From positions 186,001-250,000 of the forward strand of contig QQVO01000012.1 in assembly GCA_003388505.1 (NCBI GenBank): a stretch of DNA of 64,000 bases. The letters are read 5' to 3'. The translations under genes and the position numbers were made by a program. Below the pieces are notes generated by a model, which was not told the origin of the DNA, searched no databases, and was given only the letters and a program-made list of their open reading frames with translations. This document shows, piece by piece, positions 36,595-45,318 of the stretch. The stretch's first letter is position 1, and each line of letters opens with the position of its first letter. The stretch comes from Planctomycetota bacterium (GTDB lineage Bacteria; Planctomycetota; Planctomycetia; Planctomycetales; Planctomycetaceae).

Positions 36595-37320
36595 ATGAGA
36601 CACCGACTGCGCGGACGAAAACTGGGCCGTTCGCATTCGCACCGCAAGGCGATGCTGAACAACATGGCCGCCAGCCTGATTCGCACCGTGCGAATCGATG
36701 AGGACGATCCGGGGCGTCCCAGGACGCCCGGACGGATCGTCACCACGGTTCCCAAGGCCAAGGAACTGCGGCCGATGGTCGAGAAGCTGATCACTCTGGC
36801 GAAGAAAGCCCGCCCCCACGAGGAGCGGGCCGAAGAGTTCGCCACCACGGCGGAGAGAAACACCAGCGAATGGAAGTCCTGGCGCGAGTCGGACCAGTGG
36901 CAGCAGTGGGCCGCGGCGCGAGCGCCCGCGGTCGCTGCACGCCGTCGCGCATTTTCCATCTTGCGCGACGACGAAGCGGTTGATATCCTTTTCGACGAAC
37001 TGGCCGATCGATTCATCGATCGTCCCGGCGGTTACACGCGGATCGTGAGAATCGCCGCTCGGCGATTGGGAGACGCCGGGGAGCAGGCGTTGATCGAATT
37101 CGTCGGCGAGCGCGATCGCGTCCGCCGGCAAAGTGCGGCCCCCGCTGTTGTTCCCACGTCAGCGGATGAGAGTGAAGAGGAACCGGCTGCGGAGGATCAG
37201 GCTGCGGCCGACGATAACGAGGAAATGTCCCGGGACGAGACCGCACCCGAAGCCGAATCCGCCGAAGAAGGAGCGGTTGCAGAGTCTGCGGACGAGGAAA
37301 CGGAAGAGACAAAGGACTGA
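36595..37320 (+). CDS. rplQ: 50S ribosomal protein L17 with two insertions and an acidic tail
   Basis: L17 lies near the tunnel exit and usually has about 120-130 residues. Here there are 241. The core is recognisable in pieces: [20 protein letters not shown] (1-20), [21 protein letters not shown] (about 50-70), [20 protein letters not shown] (117-136) and GGYTRIVRI (145-153). Between these lie an insertion near 34-49 and a larger one near 72-115 containing four Trp residues. A strongly acidic tail runs from about 185 to the end. The extra segments are probably surface exposed (inference). Confidence 0.94.
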   Translation: MRHRLRGRKLGRSHSHRKAMLNNMAASLIRTVRIDEDDPGRPRTPGRIVTTVPKAKELRPMVEKLITLAKKARPHEERAEEFATTAERNTSEWKSWRESDQWQQWAAARAPAVAARRRAFSILRDDEAVDILFDELADRFIDRPGGYTRIVRIAARRLGDAGEQALIEFVGERDRVRRQSAAPAVVPTSADESEEEPAAEDQAAADDNEEMSRDETAPEAESAEEGAVAESADEETEETKD

Positions 37321-37446
37321 ACGTCGCTCGCGCAGCGGTGAGGATCCTCGCCGCCGCACTGCCGGCTGAGGATTTCGGCGTCTGTTCGCAGAAGGCCCCT
37401 GGCAACGCCGATACATTTCCACCCTCCTGCGATAAAGGAAGCTCGC

Positions 37447-38046
37447 ATGAGTGGACCCGCCCACGGCCCGTTCGATTTCTCACAGGCCATGCAGAGGCTC
37501 TGCGTCGATCTCACCGATCGCGTCGAGGAACTGCTGCACGTCGACATGTCCCGCGTCGCCGTCTCGTTCGCCCAGACCAGGCGCCGCGTGCTCCATGGAC
37601 TGCAGGCGAAGCTGACGCCCATGCGCTTTGAAGGCGGCGCCCTGACCACCATGCGTGACGGACGAACCTGGACCTGTCAGCGGCTGTATCACGACCAGCG
37701 CGAGATGCTCTACATCCTCACCTTCTATCTCCCGCGGTTCCTCGACCATTCGTTTCGCGAGAAGATGATCACCATCACTCACGAACTGCTGCACATCAGC
37801 CCCAATTTCGACGGCGACCTGCGGCGGTTCGGAGGCCGCTGCTACATGCACTCCGCCAGCCAGAAGGACTTTGACCGGACCGCGGAACGTCTGGCCCGCG
37901 ATTACCTCGCTCAGCGCCCGGACCGGGAACTGTACCGGTTCCTCGAATCCAGCTTTAACGAACTCGTCGAGCGGCACGGCGGCGTCGTCGGTCTGCAGGT
38001 GCCCGTTCCCAAGCTGATCCCCGTCAGCGACGCCCGCAGCGCGTGA
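37447..38046 (+). CDS. Putative zinc metallopeptidase (HELLH protein)
   Basis: The protein has 199 residues with no signal peptide. The helix MITITHELLHISPNFDGDLR carries HELLH at 112-116, a classical HExxH zinc site, followed by FDGDLRRFGGRCYMHS with H135 as a possible third ligand. The pattern resembles the putative metallopeptidase family that includes PF18894, but exact assignment needs a profile search. It lies 126 bp after rplQ on the same strand, so it may be read from the alpha operon. Substrate unknown. Confidence 0.7.
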   Translation: MSGPAHGPFDFSQAMQRLCVDLTDRVEELLHVDMSRVAVSFAQTRRRVLHGLQAKLTPMRFEGGALTTMRDGRTWTCQRLYHDQREMLYILTFYLPRFLDHSFREKMITITHELLHISPNFDGDLRRFGGRCYMHSASQKDFDRTAERLARDYLAQRPDRELYRFLESSFNELVERHGGVVGLQVPVPKLIPVSDARSA

Positions 38047-38128
38047 TTGCGTCGGCGAACCGCAACGTCACTCCAATCGCGGCATTCGTCCGCCCTGAGA
38101 ATGCGTTTCTGCTCGCCAGTTGCGTTCG

Positions 38129-38160
38129 AATCGCTGGCGGCTTTGCGCCTTCGCGTGAAA
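38129..38160. repeat. Degenerate octamer array (GCGAAGGC-like, minus orientation)
   Basis: Read on the minus strand the bases form 8-bp units GCGAAGGC, GCAAAGCC, GCCAGCGA. It lies in the gap between the metallopeptidase gene and the STN protein and resembles the other octamer arrays of this window, but only about three units are seen. Confidence 0.4.
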
Positions 38161-38239
38161 CCCTCTCGAGCCCCTTTCGGCGACGCATCTCATAACGGAT
38201 CTCGCCGCGCACCACGCTTTCGGTCTATCATGGCAGCCA

Positions 38240-39391
38240 ATGACATTCCTCCGACCGATCATTGGCGCTGCGAGCATGCTCGCTTTCGCCGTCGCGGCGG
38301 CGACCGGCGACGACGTCACGCTCAAGACCGGAACCGCGTTCCGCAACGAACTCCGCAAACCGATCGCGATCGACCGCGACGACGCGGAACTTCGTCCCCT
38401 GCTCCATCGGCTGCGGGCAGATCGCGAGATCGCGTTGCTCCTCGATCGGCGAATCGACCCGTCGCGAGAGTTTGATATTCATCTGGCTCCCGTTCGGCTT
38501 CACTCGGCGCTCGAGGCGATCGCCGAACAGGCTGACGTCGGAGTATCGATCGTCGGAAGCACGGTTTATTTCGGTCCCCATGAGGCCGCTGGAGCGCTCC
38601 GGACCGTGATCGCCCTCAGAGAGTCCGAACTGGAGCAGTTCTCCGAACGCCTCGGTCGGCGCGAGTTCGAATTGACGCGCACGTCGACCGTCCGCTGGTC
38701 CGATCTCGCGCGTCCGGCAGACCTCATCCGGCAGACCGGCGAAAAGGTCTCGCTCTCCGTAGAAGATCTTGACCAGATTCCTCACGACCTCTGGGCCGCC
38801 GGGGAAATGGCGGGCGTCACGCCGGTCGAAGCGCTCTCGCTGCTGCTGATCCAGTTTGATCTCACTTTCGAATGGACCGGACCGGCCACGGGAGTCCGCA
38901 TCATCCCCTTGCCGCGACAGGTCGGGATCACCCGCGTCCACACCGTCCGCGGGGTTGAGGTCGACGAAGCGCTCGAGCGGATTCGCGACCGATTCCCGGA
39001 AATGTCCATCGAGCGGGAGGGCGCAGAACTCCGGGTCGACGGCACCGTTGAACAACACGAGCAGATCGCCGTGCTGGCGCGAGGCGGAAACCCGGACGCC
39101 GAGCAGGACGACGCGGTCGACTTCGGACCGCTCGGGCGTCGCAGGTTCACCTTCAAGGTGCTCCGCCAGCCTGCTGGAGCCGTCCTCAAGACGCTCGAAG
39201 TCAACGGACTCGACCTGGTCTACGACCTCGAAAGCTTCACTGCCGCTGGAATCGACCTGAATCAGAAGATTTCATTCGACCTCAACCAGGCGACGCCCGA
39301 CGAACTCTTCAGCCGGATCTGCGCACCGCTCAACCTTGAATACGAAATCGACGGCGAGACGATCACCCTCAGTCCGTCGTCGAAGAAATAA
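38240..39391 (+). CDS. Secreted protein with STN-like repeats
   Basis: The 383 residues begin with a signal peptide-like segment (FLRPIIGAASMLAFAVAAATG, cleavage near 22). Three segments resemble the secretin/TonB short N-terminal fold: about 88-113 (ALEAIAEQADVGVSIVGSTV), about 197-220 (ALSLLLIQFDLTFEWTGP), and the C-terminus (SRICAPLNLEYEIDGETITL). The same type of repeat occurs in many planctomycete exported proteins. No secretin barrel domain follows, so a periplasmic binding role is more likely than a channel. The function is unknown; confidence in the repeat call is moderate. Confidence 0.6.
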   Translation: MTFLRPIIGAASMLAFAVAAATGDDVTLKTGTAFRNELRKPIAIDRDDAELRPLLHRLRADREIALLLDRRIDPSREFDIHLAPVRLHSALEAIAEQADVGVSIVGSTVYFGPHEAAGALRTVIALRESELEQFSERLGRREFELTRTSTVRWSDLARPADLIRQTGEKVSLSVEDLDQIPHDLWAAGEMAGVTPVEALSLLLIQFDLTFEWTGPATGVRIIPLPRQVGITRVHTVRGVEVDEALERIRDRFPEMSIEREGAELRVDGTVEQHEQIAVLARGGNPDAEQDDAVDFGPLGRRRFTFKVLRQPAGAVLKTLEVNGLDLVYDLESFTAAGIDLNQKISFDLNQATPDELFSRICAPLNLEYEIDGETITLSPSSKK

Positions 39392-39465
39392 CCCGCAGGG
39401 CCGGGTCTCCCGGCCGAAATCGCCACGAAGCAGCCGTCGCCCGCCGGTCCCATCGCCAGGGTCGA

Positions 39466-40857
39466 CTACAGGATTGCCCGGATCGGTCCGCCGCGCGAGA
39501 TCGGATGGGCGCGGTCGGTGATGTCGTAGACGGGCGTGTGCGGATCGTAACCGAGCGCATGGAAAATCGTCGCCGTCACGTCTTCCGGGGCGACCGCGTC
39601 CTGCTTCGGATACGCCGCCTGTTCATCGCTGACGCCGTACACCACCCCGCCCTGAATTCCGCCCCCCGCCAGAGCGATTGAGAACACGTGTCCCCAATGG
39701 TCGCGCCCCGCGCGCCCGTTGAACCTGGGCGTCCGACCGAATTCCGAGAGCACGGCGACGACGGTCTCGTCCAGCAGTCCCCGGTCTTCCAGATCACCCA
39801 ACAGCGCGGTCAGGGCCTGATCCAGCGGCGGAACCAGCACGTCCTTCAGGCGGTTCGTCTCGTCCGCGTGACTGTCCCAGCAGGGATTGGCAGCCGGTTC
39901 ATCCGGTCCCCGAAACCAGTTGACCTGCACGAATTCCACGCCCGACTCGACCAACCGGCGGGACAACAGTACGCTCTGGCCGAACTGACTCCGGCCGTAG
40001 CGGTCGCGGGTCGCATCGGCTTCCTGTTTCAGGTCGAACGCCGCCCGCGCCTGGCTGGTGCTCAAGAGATCGAAAGCCCGCCGCTGCTGACCCGCATACG
40101 TTGCCAGCGAATTGTCTCGTTCCACGTCCTGCAATCGCGATTCGATTGCCTCCAGCAGCGTCCTTCGCTCGCTCATGCGTCCCGTCGAAACGTCGGCAGA
40201 CAACCGAAACTGCGGGACGTCGAAGTCGGGCGAAGCCGGCTCGCAATTGAACAGCCACGGGTCGGCGGCGTGTCCCAGCCAGCCCGAGTCCTGACCGGGC
40301 CAGATCGAACCGTCCGTGTTGAAAATGTGCATCGGCAGCCGAACAGCCGGTGGCAACAGATGCGGTCCCGCAGCGAGGGACTGCACGACGGCCCCCATCG
40401 TCGGCCAGTCGTTGGGCGGACCGGGATTGACGTTCTCCTGCTGCTTCGGAATGTGGGGCACTCCAGTCATCATGTAATAGCCCGACGACGAGTGCGCATT
40501 GTCGCCCGTCACGACGGCCCGCAGAACAGCCAGTTTGTCCATCATCCCCGCCGTCTGAGGCATCAACTCAGAAATCTGCACGCCCGGCAGGTTCGTCGCG
40601 ATCGGCCCGAAGGCCCCTCGAATCTCTTCCGGAGCAGACGGTTTCGGATCCCAGGTGGAATGCTGCGGCGGCCCCCCCAACAGAAACAGAACGATGCACC
40701 GTTTGGCCCGTCCGCCGCTCGTGCGGGCCGCGGCTTCCGCTCCCTTCAGCCCAGGTGGCAATGCCAGACCAAGCGCAGACAGGCTTCCCGCAGACAGAAA
40801 CGCACGTCGCGGAAGGTCGTCGCACAACCGGGCCGAATTGTCGCACAAAGAAAGCAT
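39466..40857 (-). CDS. DUF1501 family protein with Tat signal
   Basis: The protein has 463 residues on the minus strand. The N-terminus carries a twin-arginine motif (LPRRAFLSAGSLSALGLAL, RR at 17-18), so export folded through Tat is expected. The alkaline phosphatase-like fold of DUF1501 is visible in FLLGGPPQHSTWDPKPSAP, DNAHSSSGYYMMTG and VAVLSEFGRTPRFNGRAGRDHWG. In planctomycetes the family usually pairs with DUF1549/DUF1553 proteins; no such partner is near here. The start at 40857 is preferred to 40896 because it keeps the Tat signal near the N-terminus. Substrate unknown. Confidence 0.88.
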   Translation of the reverse strand: MLSLCDNSARLCDDLPRRAFLSAGSLSALGLALPPGLKGAEAAARTSGGRAKRCIVLFLLGGPPQHSTWDPKPSAPEEIRGAFGPIATNLPGVQISELMPQTAGMMDKLAVLRAVVTGDNAHSSSGYYMMTGVPHIPKQQENVNPGPPNDWPTMGAVVQSLAAGPHLLPPAVRLPMHIFNTDGSIWPGQDSGWLGHAADPWLFNCEPASPDFDVPQFRLSADVSTGRMSERRTLLEAIESRLQDVERDNSLATYAGQQRRAFDLLSTSQARAAFDLKQEADATRDRYGRSQFGQSVLLSRRLVESGVEFVQVNWFRGPDEPAANPCWDSHADETNRLKDVLVPPLDQALTALLGDLEDRGLLDETVVAVLSEFGRTPRFNGRAGRDHWGHVFSIALAGGGIQGGVVYGVSDEQAAYPKQDAVAPEDVTATIFHALGYDPHTPVYDITDRAHPISRGGPIRAIL

Positions 40858-40978
40858 GGTGTTCGTAAACTTCTGCAAGTCAAAACCGGCGGGCACTTGC
40901 CAGTCAACATATTCTCCCGCGCTGATGCGTCGAATTCAAGATCGGACACGCGCGCTGGACGGCGTGAGTCAGACCAGC

Positions 40979-41938
40979 TTACCAGTACTTCTCAAAATGC
41001 AGATTGCCCGGACGATCTCTCTCATCGATCCGAAAACCGCGATTCTCCAGCACCTCGACCATCCCCCGCGGCGTCGGATAGCGATCGTCGCCTGCCCTGG
41101 TGCGATGCGGCGCTCCAATCATTGAGGGGTTGCCGCACAGAAAAACATGCGTCCGTTCCGGCTCGAGAGGAAACCCCGCCTCCCGCTCGAAATCGCCCGA
41201 ATCGAAGTAGTCCTGCAGGTACCTCTTGCCGACGTATCCCACGGCCGACGGATCGACGTTTTCCGGTTCGCGGGTTGTCAGCATCAGATAGCGAAAACCG
41301 TCGTATCGGCTTTCCAGTTCCCCGAAGGCCTTCGCGTAAGCCAGATCGCGGCGATGCCGCACGCATGTAACAACCGCCACCCTGCCTGTGTGCCCGCCCG
41401 CAAGCAACTGCGCAACCATGCCGGTGTGCGGCGCTTCGCCCGTTCCGGTCGCTGCCAACACCACGTTGTCTCCCGGAGCCACCGGTTCAAGCGTGTAATG
41501 GCCGGTGACCTTGTCTCCCATAAACAACCGGTCTCCGGCTGAGAGTTGAAACAGCCGCGGCGTGAGGCTGGGCGGATGAATGTCGCTCCGCTGCACGAGG
41601 GCGATGTAGAACTCCGCGAAAGGCGTCTCTGACGGAGGCAGGAGATCCCCCGCGTCATCCAACATCGGACAGGAAAAAGAGTAAGCCCTCCGGACGAGCT
41701 TTTCCGCGTCACGAGGCCGTGCCAATTCATGTTCGGATCCGTCGATCGCTTCTTCCCAGTGGCCCAGTCCCAACACGGTATACTGTCCCGGCTCGAATCC
41801 GGGCATGCCGGAATCCGGGTCAATGCGCAGGATCCGCAGGTCGGAATGGACGTCGACAACCGAGTTCACGGTCGCGTTATAGTGCTGTTCGCGAAGCAAC
41901 GCGGCATCCGCCGCAGAGAGGGTAGGTCGATCGGCCAT
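40979..41938 (-). CDS. fpr: Ferredoxin--NADP reductase
   Basis: This is a flavoprotein that exchanges electrons between NADP(H) and ferredoxin or flavodoxin. The protein has 319 residues. The FAD site RAYS is at 84-87, in RRAYSFSCP; the NADP site is [10 protein letters not shown] near 165-174; the C-terminal aromatic end is FEKYW, typical of bacterial Fpr. It is transcribed away from ppa, with starts about 95 bp apart, so the two share a promoter region. An Fpr-type rather than plant-type reductase is likely from the sequence. Confidence 0.92.
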   Translation of the reverse strand: MADRPTLSAADAALLREQHYNATVNSVVDVHSDLRILRIDPDSGMPGFEPGQYTVLGLGHWEEAIDGSEHELARPRDAEKLVRRAYSFSCPMLDDAGDLLPPSETPFAEFYIALVQRSDIHPPSLTPRLFQLSAGDRLFMGDKVTGHYTLEPVAPGDNVVLAATGTGEAPHTGMVAQLLAGGHTGRVAVVTCVRHRRDLAYAKAFGELESRYDGFRYLMLTTREPENVDPSAVGYVGKRYLQDYFDSGDFEREAGFPLEPERTHVFLCGNPSMIGAPHRTRAGDDRYPTPRGMVEVLENRGFRIDERDRPGNLHFEKYW

Positions 41939-42033
41939 GCATGCTCCGATTGCGTTCAGATTGTGTTGTCGCCAGAATCGGCCCGAATCGTAGACAGTTT
42001 TCCTGGCGCTGTAGATCGCGGGAGCCGACCGAC

Positions 42034-42582
42034 ATGACTCACCCCTGGCATGACATCACCCCAGGTGAAAAGCTCCCCGGCGAATTCGTCGCCGTCATTG
42101 AGATCCCGATGGGGTCCAACGTCAAATACGAGTTGCATAAACAGACCGGCATGCTCAAGCTCGACCGAATGCTTTATTCGGCCGTCTATTATCCGGCGAA
42201 CTACGGTTTCATTCCTCAAACATTCGCCGAAGACGACGATCCGCTCGATGTGCTCGTCCTCTGCCAGGAGGCCGTTGCGCCGCTGACGCTGGTCGAAGCG
42301 CGGGCCATCGGACTGATGACCATGGTCGATGTCGGCAAGAAGGACCACAAGATCCTTGCAGTCGCCACGCATGATCCGGAATACAACTCGTTCCACGACT
42401 TCTCTGAACTCCCTCCGCACCGCCTGATGATGGTGCGCCGCTTCTTTCAGGACTACAAACAGTTGGAGGGCCTGGCAGTCGAAGTCGATGAATTCCAGGC
42501 CCGCGAAGCCTGCCTGCCTGTCATCGAGCAGGCGCTGGAGCGCTACAGCGCACACCGCCGCCGCGGCCTGCTGCCCACTTGA
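42034..42582 (+). CDS. ppa: Inorganic pyrophosphatase
   Basis: Family I soluble pyrophosphatase that hydrolyses PPi to phosphate. The protein has 182 residues. The signature DDDPLD is at 67-72, with the metal-binding aspartates. [15 protein letters not shown] and [16 protein letters not shown] are diagnostic. The frame is open 31 codons upstream, but [15 protein letters not shown] at 42034 fits the family start. It shares a divergent promoter region with fpr. A PPi-type phosphofructokinase gene lies 3 kb away. Confidence 0.96.
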   Translation: MTHPWHDITPGEKLPGEFVAVIEIPMGSNVKYELHKQTGMLKLDRMLYSAVYYPANYGFIPQTFAEDDDPLDVLVLCQEAVAPLTLVEARAIGLMTMVDVGKKDHKILAVATHDPEYNSFHDFSELPPHRLMMVRRFFQDYKQLEGLAVEVDEFQAREACLPVIEQALERYSAHRRRGLLPT

Positions 42583-42733
42583 GCGGTCCGACTCGCCTGG
42601 GTCGCTGATAGCGCTTTGCAAATCAGTATTGGCGATCTGTCTCGCGGATTCTCGTCCTCGACAGTCCAAACACCGCTCGGCGCGGACACATGGTAGAGCA
42701 ATTCGCTCTAACCCGGACTATTCATCAAGAATT

Positions 42734-42860
42734 TCACCATAGAGACACAGAGTACACGAAGAAATAGACTTACGGCGAAATGCCTGGCGGAGCAAGCCCG
42801 ACACGGTGTATTTCGTGGAACTCAACGTCAAACTTCTCCGTGTCTCCGCGCCTCCGTGGT
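42734..42860. repeat. Paired inverted octamer arrays
   Basis: Left arm, plus strand, 42734-42765: TCACCATA, GAGACACA, GAGTACAC, GAAGAAAT. Right arm, minus strand, 42829-42860: ACCACGGA, GGCGCGGA, GACACGGA, GAAGTTTG. The arms are related, inverted and 63 bp apart. They fill the 290-bp convergent gap between ppa and mutM, which holds no gene. Confidence 0.6.
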
Positions 42861-42872
42861 GAATAATCCGGT

Positions 42873-43724
42873 TTAGCGCCGCGGCGCGCGCTGGCAGATC
42901 GGGCAACAAAACGTCGAACGCTGCGCCTGGACGAACCGCCGGATCGTCCCCCGCCGGCAGGCCGGGCACCGCTGGCCTTCCCGCGCGTAAACGCGATGTT
43001 CGTTCTGGTACCGGCCGTTCCGGTTGAGCGCGTTCCGATATGTCCCATCTGAAAGCGTCGAGCCCTCATAGCGAATCGCCGTCGCCAGCACCGTCTGCGT
43101 CGCCTCACGCAACTTTCGGATCTGATTCCGAGAGAGATCGCCGGCGCAACGCTCAGGGTGAATCCGCGCCACGTGCAGAATCTCGCTGGCATAAAGATTC
43201 CCCACGCCGGCGATCCACTTCTGGTCGAGCAGCGCGACCTTGATCGCCCGCTGTGTTCGCCCGCAGCGCTCCTCCCACTCATCGAGCGAGCACGTCAGCG
43301 CGTCCGGACCGATCACATCCGGCCCCAGTCGTGACGCAAACTGCTGCGGATCGTACAGCCGGACGGTCCCCAGTCCCCGCCGGTCCCAGAACCAGAGTGA
43401 CTCGTAGTCGCCCTTCCCATTCAGCAGCCACTCCAGCCTCAAGTGTTCCTTCGTCGGCGGGTCGGCCAGCAGCACGAGTCCCGTCATACGCGGTTCGATG
43501 GCCATCACGTCACCCGAGTCGAATTTCAGCAGCACCCGTTTCGCCAGTCGTTCGACGGTCGTAATCACGCATCCCCGCGTTCGCGACCGCAACTGGCGAA
43601 ACCCCGGCTGAATCAGGATCGGCTTGCGACGGCATCGCGGACGGACGACGTCGGCGACGCGTCGCCCCACCACGTGCGGCCGAATCCCACGCACCATCGT
43701 TTCAACTTCCGGCAGTTCGGGCAT
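42873..43724 (-). CDS. mutM: Formamidopyrimidine-DNA glycosylase
   Basis: MutM (Fpg) removes oxidised purines such as 8-oxoguanine and cleaves the abasic site. The protein has 283 residues and begins [20 protein letters not shown], so the catalytic P2-E3 end is present after methionine removal. The C-terminal zinc finger reads [12 protein letters not shown] and then CCPICQRA (CxxC...CxxC). The NLYASEILH helix-two-turn-helix region is intact. It is convergent with ppa. Confidence 0.96.
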   Translation of the reverse strand: MPELPEVETMVRGIRPHVVGRRVADVVRPRCRRKPILIQPGFRQLRSRTRGCVITTVERLAKRVLLKFDSGDVMAIEPRMTGLVLLADPPTKEHLRLEWLLNGKGDYESLWFWDRRGLGTVRLYDPQQFASRLGPDVIGPDALTCSLDEWEERCGRTQRAIKVALLDQKWIAGVGNLYASEILHVARIHPERCAGDLSRNQIRKLREATQTVLATAIRYEGSTLSDGTYRNALNRNGRYQNEHRVYAREGQRCPACRRGTIRRFVQAQRSTFCCPICQRAPRR

Positions 43725-43824
43725 CGGTCAATCGGACGCTGAGGGCACAAGCTTCATAAATCGCCGCTCCTCGCTGGTCAGAGTTTCTCGAACGCCAGGT
43801 CTGAAATGGCGATCCGCGAGTCGG

Positions 43825-44862
43825 TCATCCGCCGGTGAACTCATTGCCCACCTTTCGCGCCCGTTCCGGCTTGTCAAGATTCACGCCGAGCGCGACCCCC
43901 ACCTCCACGAGCAGATTCCACCCCGCCGCCATCTGGACGAAAGGCGCCAGGTCGGCCGCATCCTCAACCTGAATCGTCGAAAATCGCGTCGGCCGGGACG
44001 AGATCTCCACCACCGTGAGTCCCACCCCCTGCTCCAGCACCTCGGCGAACTTGTCTTCGGAACCGGGATAAGGGTCGATCCAGATCACAACATCCCCGCC
44101 GTTCATCACTTCTTCTACGCCGTGGACTGCATACGTTCCCTCGAGGTAGTCAGCCGGCTTTCGAGTGATCTCGTTCGTCTTCAACGTCAACTCTTCGGCG
44201 ACGCCGTTGTTGCGGCCCGCCCAGTAGATCGTCCCGGCCTCGGCGATCCGTTTGACAAGTTCCGGATCGATCTCCACCGCCAGTGCTTCGTCGACCTGAT
44301 CGGCCAGGCCGGCAAGTCGCGGCCCCACGGCGTCCCCCCCCGTCGCCAAATCCAGCAGTGCGCGATAAAACAGCGCTTGCTCGACGACACTCTTGGTCGC
44401 CGCCACCGCTCCCTCCTCCCCGCACTCCAGCACGTAGCCTCGCGTTGCCAGAGATTCCAGCCGCGTGTCGGGGAATGCCGTCAGCGAGTACCGGTGCTGA
44501 TGTCCGGTCTGTTTGAGCCTGTCAAACAGTCCGATCACCTCAGCGGTGCGGCCGGAGTTCGACAACGCAAAGACCGCCCAGTCTGTCAGGTCATACTCCT
44601 GCGCTTGCAACCCCGCTTCCGTGTGCAACTCGATCGGCAACCCGAGCCGTCGAGCATGAGTGATCGCGCTCTTGGCCGGAAAGATCCGGCTCGATCCCTC
44701 CCCGGTCATCATCAGCCGGCCGACGTCTCGAATCTCCGCCGCCGTTTCCGCCATCCGGTCACAGTCAAACGCCCGGATAATCTCCGGCACAGCGAGCATG
44801 TCGCGGACCAGGCCGAACTTCGTGTGCGTTTCAATCATTGTGGTTGCCTTATCAGCGATCAC
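43825..44862 (-). CDS. SIS domain sugar-phosphate isomerase/deaminase-like protein
   Basis: The protein has 345 residues and two SIS folds like the isomerase half of GlmS. LMMTGEGSSRIFPAKSA and ALSNSGRTAEVIGLFDR form the first sugar-phosphate site; EGAVAATKSVVEQAL matches the GlmS VASTKAFT motif; the second fold includes TIYWAGRNNGVAEEL and TYAVHGVEEVMNGGD, where GlmS has ELKHG. No glutaminase domain is present, so it is not a GlmS. AgaS- or fructoselysine-deglycase-like enzymes are candidates; the substrate is unknown. An alternative start is the ATG at codon 9. Confidence 0.8.
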   Translation of the reverse strand: MIADKATTMIETHTKFGLVRDMLAVPEIIRAFDCDRMAETAAEIRDVGRLMMTGEGSSRIFPAKSAITHARRLGLPIELHTEAGLQAQEYDLTDWAVFALSNSGRTAEVIGLFDRLKQTGHQHRYSLTAFPDTRLESLATRGYVLECGEEGAVAATKSVVEQALFYRALLDLATGGDAVGPRLAGLADQVDEALAVEIDPELVKRIAEAGTIYWAGRNNGVAEELTLKTNEITRKPADYLEGTYAVHGVEEVMNGGDVVIWIDPYPGSEDKFAEVLEQGVGLTVVEISSRPTRFSTIQVEDAADLAPFVQMAAGWNLLVEVGVALGVNLDKPERARKVGNEFTGG

Positions 44863-44889
44863 CGCTCCATCTAAACAGCCGTCGGCTCA

Positions 44890-45153
44890 TCATTTGCCGC
44901 TTACGCCCATCCGCCGTTCTTCAGCAACGCGCACGACATCGGCGCGAAACCGGTCAAACTCATCCACCTCGTAGATGTTTGACTTTCCGGCCTTAAGCTG
45001 CTGTAAGCCGGTCAGTAACTTGTCTTCCAGTTCGTGGCGTTCTTGCAGCAAGCGCAGTGCGGTGTCGAGCACTTCATCGCGACTGCTGAATCGCCCGGAG
45101 CGATACAGAGAGTCGACGAGTGATTCAATTTCCGGGTTGAGCGACAACGGCAT
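44890..45153 (-). CDS. Orphan ribbon-helix-helix (ParD-like) antitoxin-type protein
   Basis: The protein has 87 residues from ATG at 45153 (MPLSLNPEIESLVDSLYRSG). SGRFSSRDEVLDTALRLLQER matches the ParD/CopG ribbon-helix-helix fold. The C-terminal part (LTGLQQLKAGKSNIYEVDEF) is the toxin-binding type of tail. A ParE toxin gene would be expected directly downstream, but only 27 bp separate it from the SIS gene, and no toxin frame was seen on either side. It may be a solitary regulator or the remnant of a toxin-antitoxin pair. Confidence 0.75.
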   Translation of the reverse strand: MPLSLNPEIESLVDSLYRSGRFSSRDEVLDTALRLLQERHELEDKLLTGLQQLKAGKSNIYEVDEFDRFRADVVRVAEERRMGVSGK

Positions 45154-45212
45154 GGCAGGTTGACCTCCGCTGAGTCGTTCACGACTCGTGCGTCTGCAAC
45201 GTTGAACTGAGG

Positions 45213-45276
45213 GGGTGCCACTGGCTCTGCCAGTGCGAAACACAGAAGACGTCAGTCCTGCGATGGACTGGCACCC
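45213..45276. repeat. Three-way-junction element with GGGTGC/GCACCC ends
   Basis: The outer stem GGGTGC (45213-45218)/GCACCC (45271-45276) directly borders hairpin 1, CACTGG-CTCTG-CCAGTG (45219-45235), and hairpin 2, CAGTCC-TGCGAT-GGACTG (45253-45270). All three stems are perfect 6-bp helices; a 17-nt linker separates the hairpins. The element lies between the RHH gene and pfp. It has the shape of a REP-type or small mobile element. Confidence 0.6.
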
Positions 45277-45318
45277 AACCGATCAGTTCAGGATCGGAAA
45301 CGCCTTGTTCAATCGGTA

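Noticed and set aside
42734-42860. CRISPR array
   Set aside because: Units are 8 bp, contiguous and degenerate, without 20-50 bp repeats and unique spacers; no cas gene is in the window.
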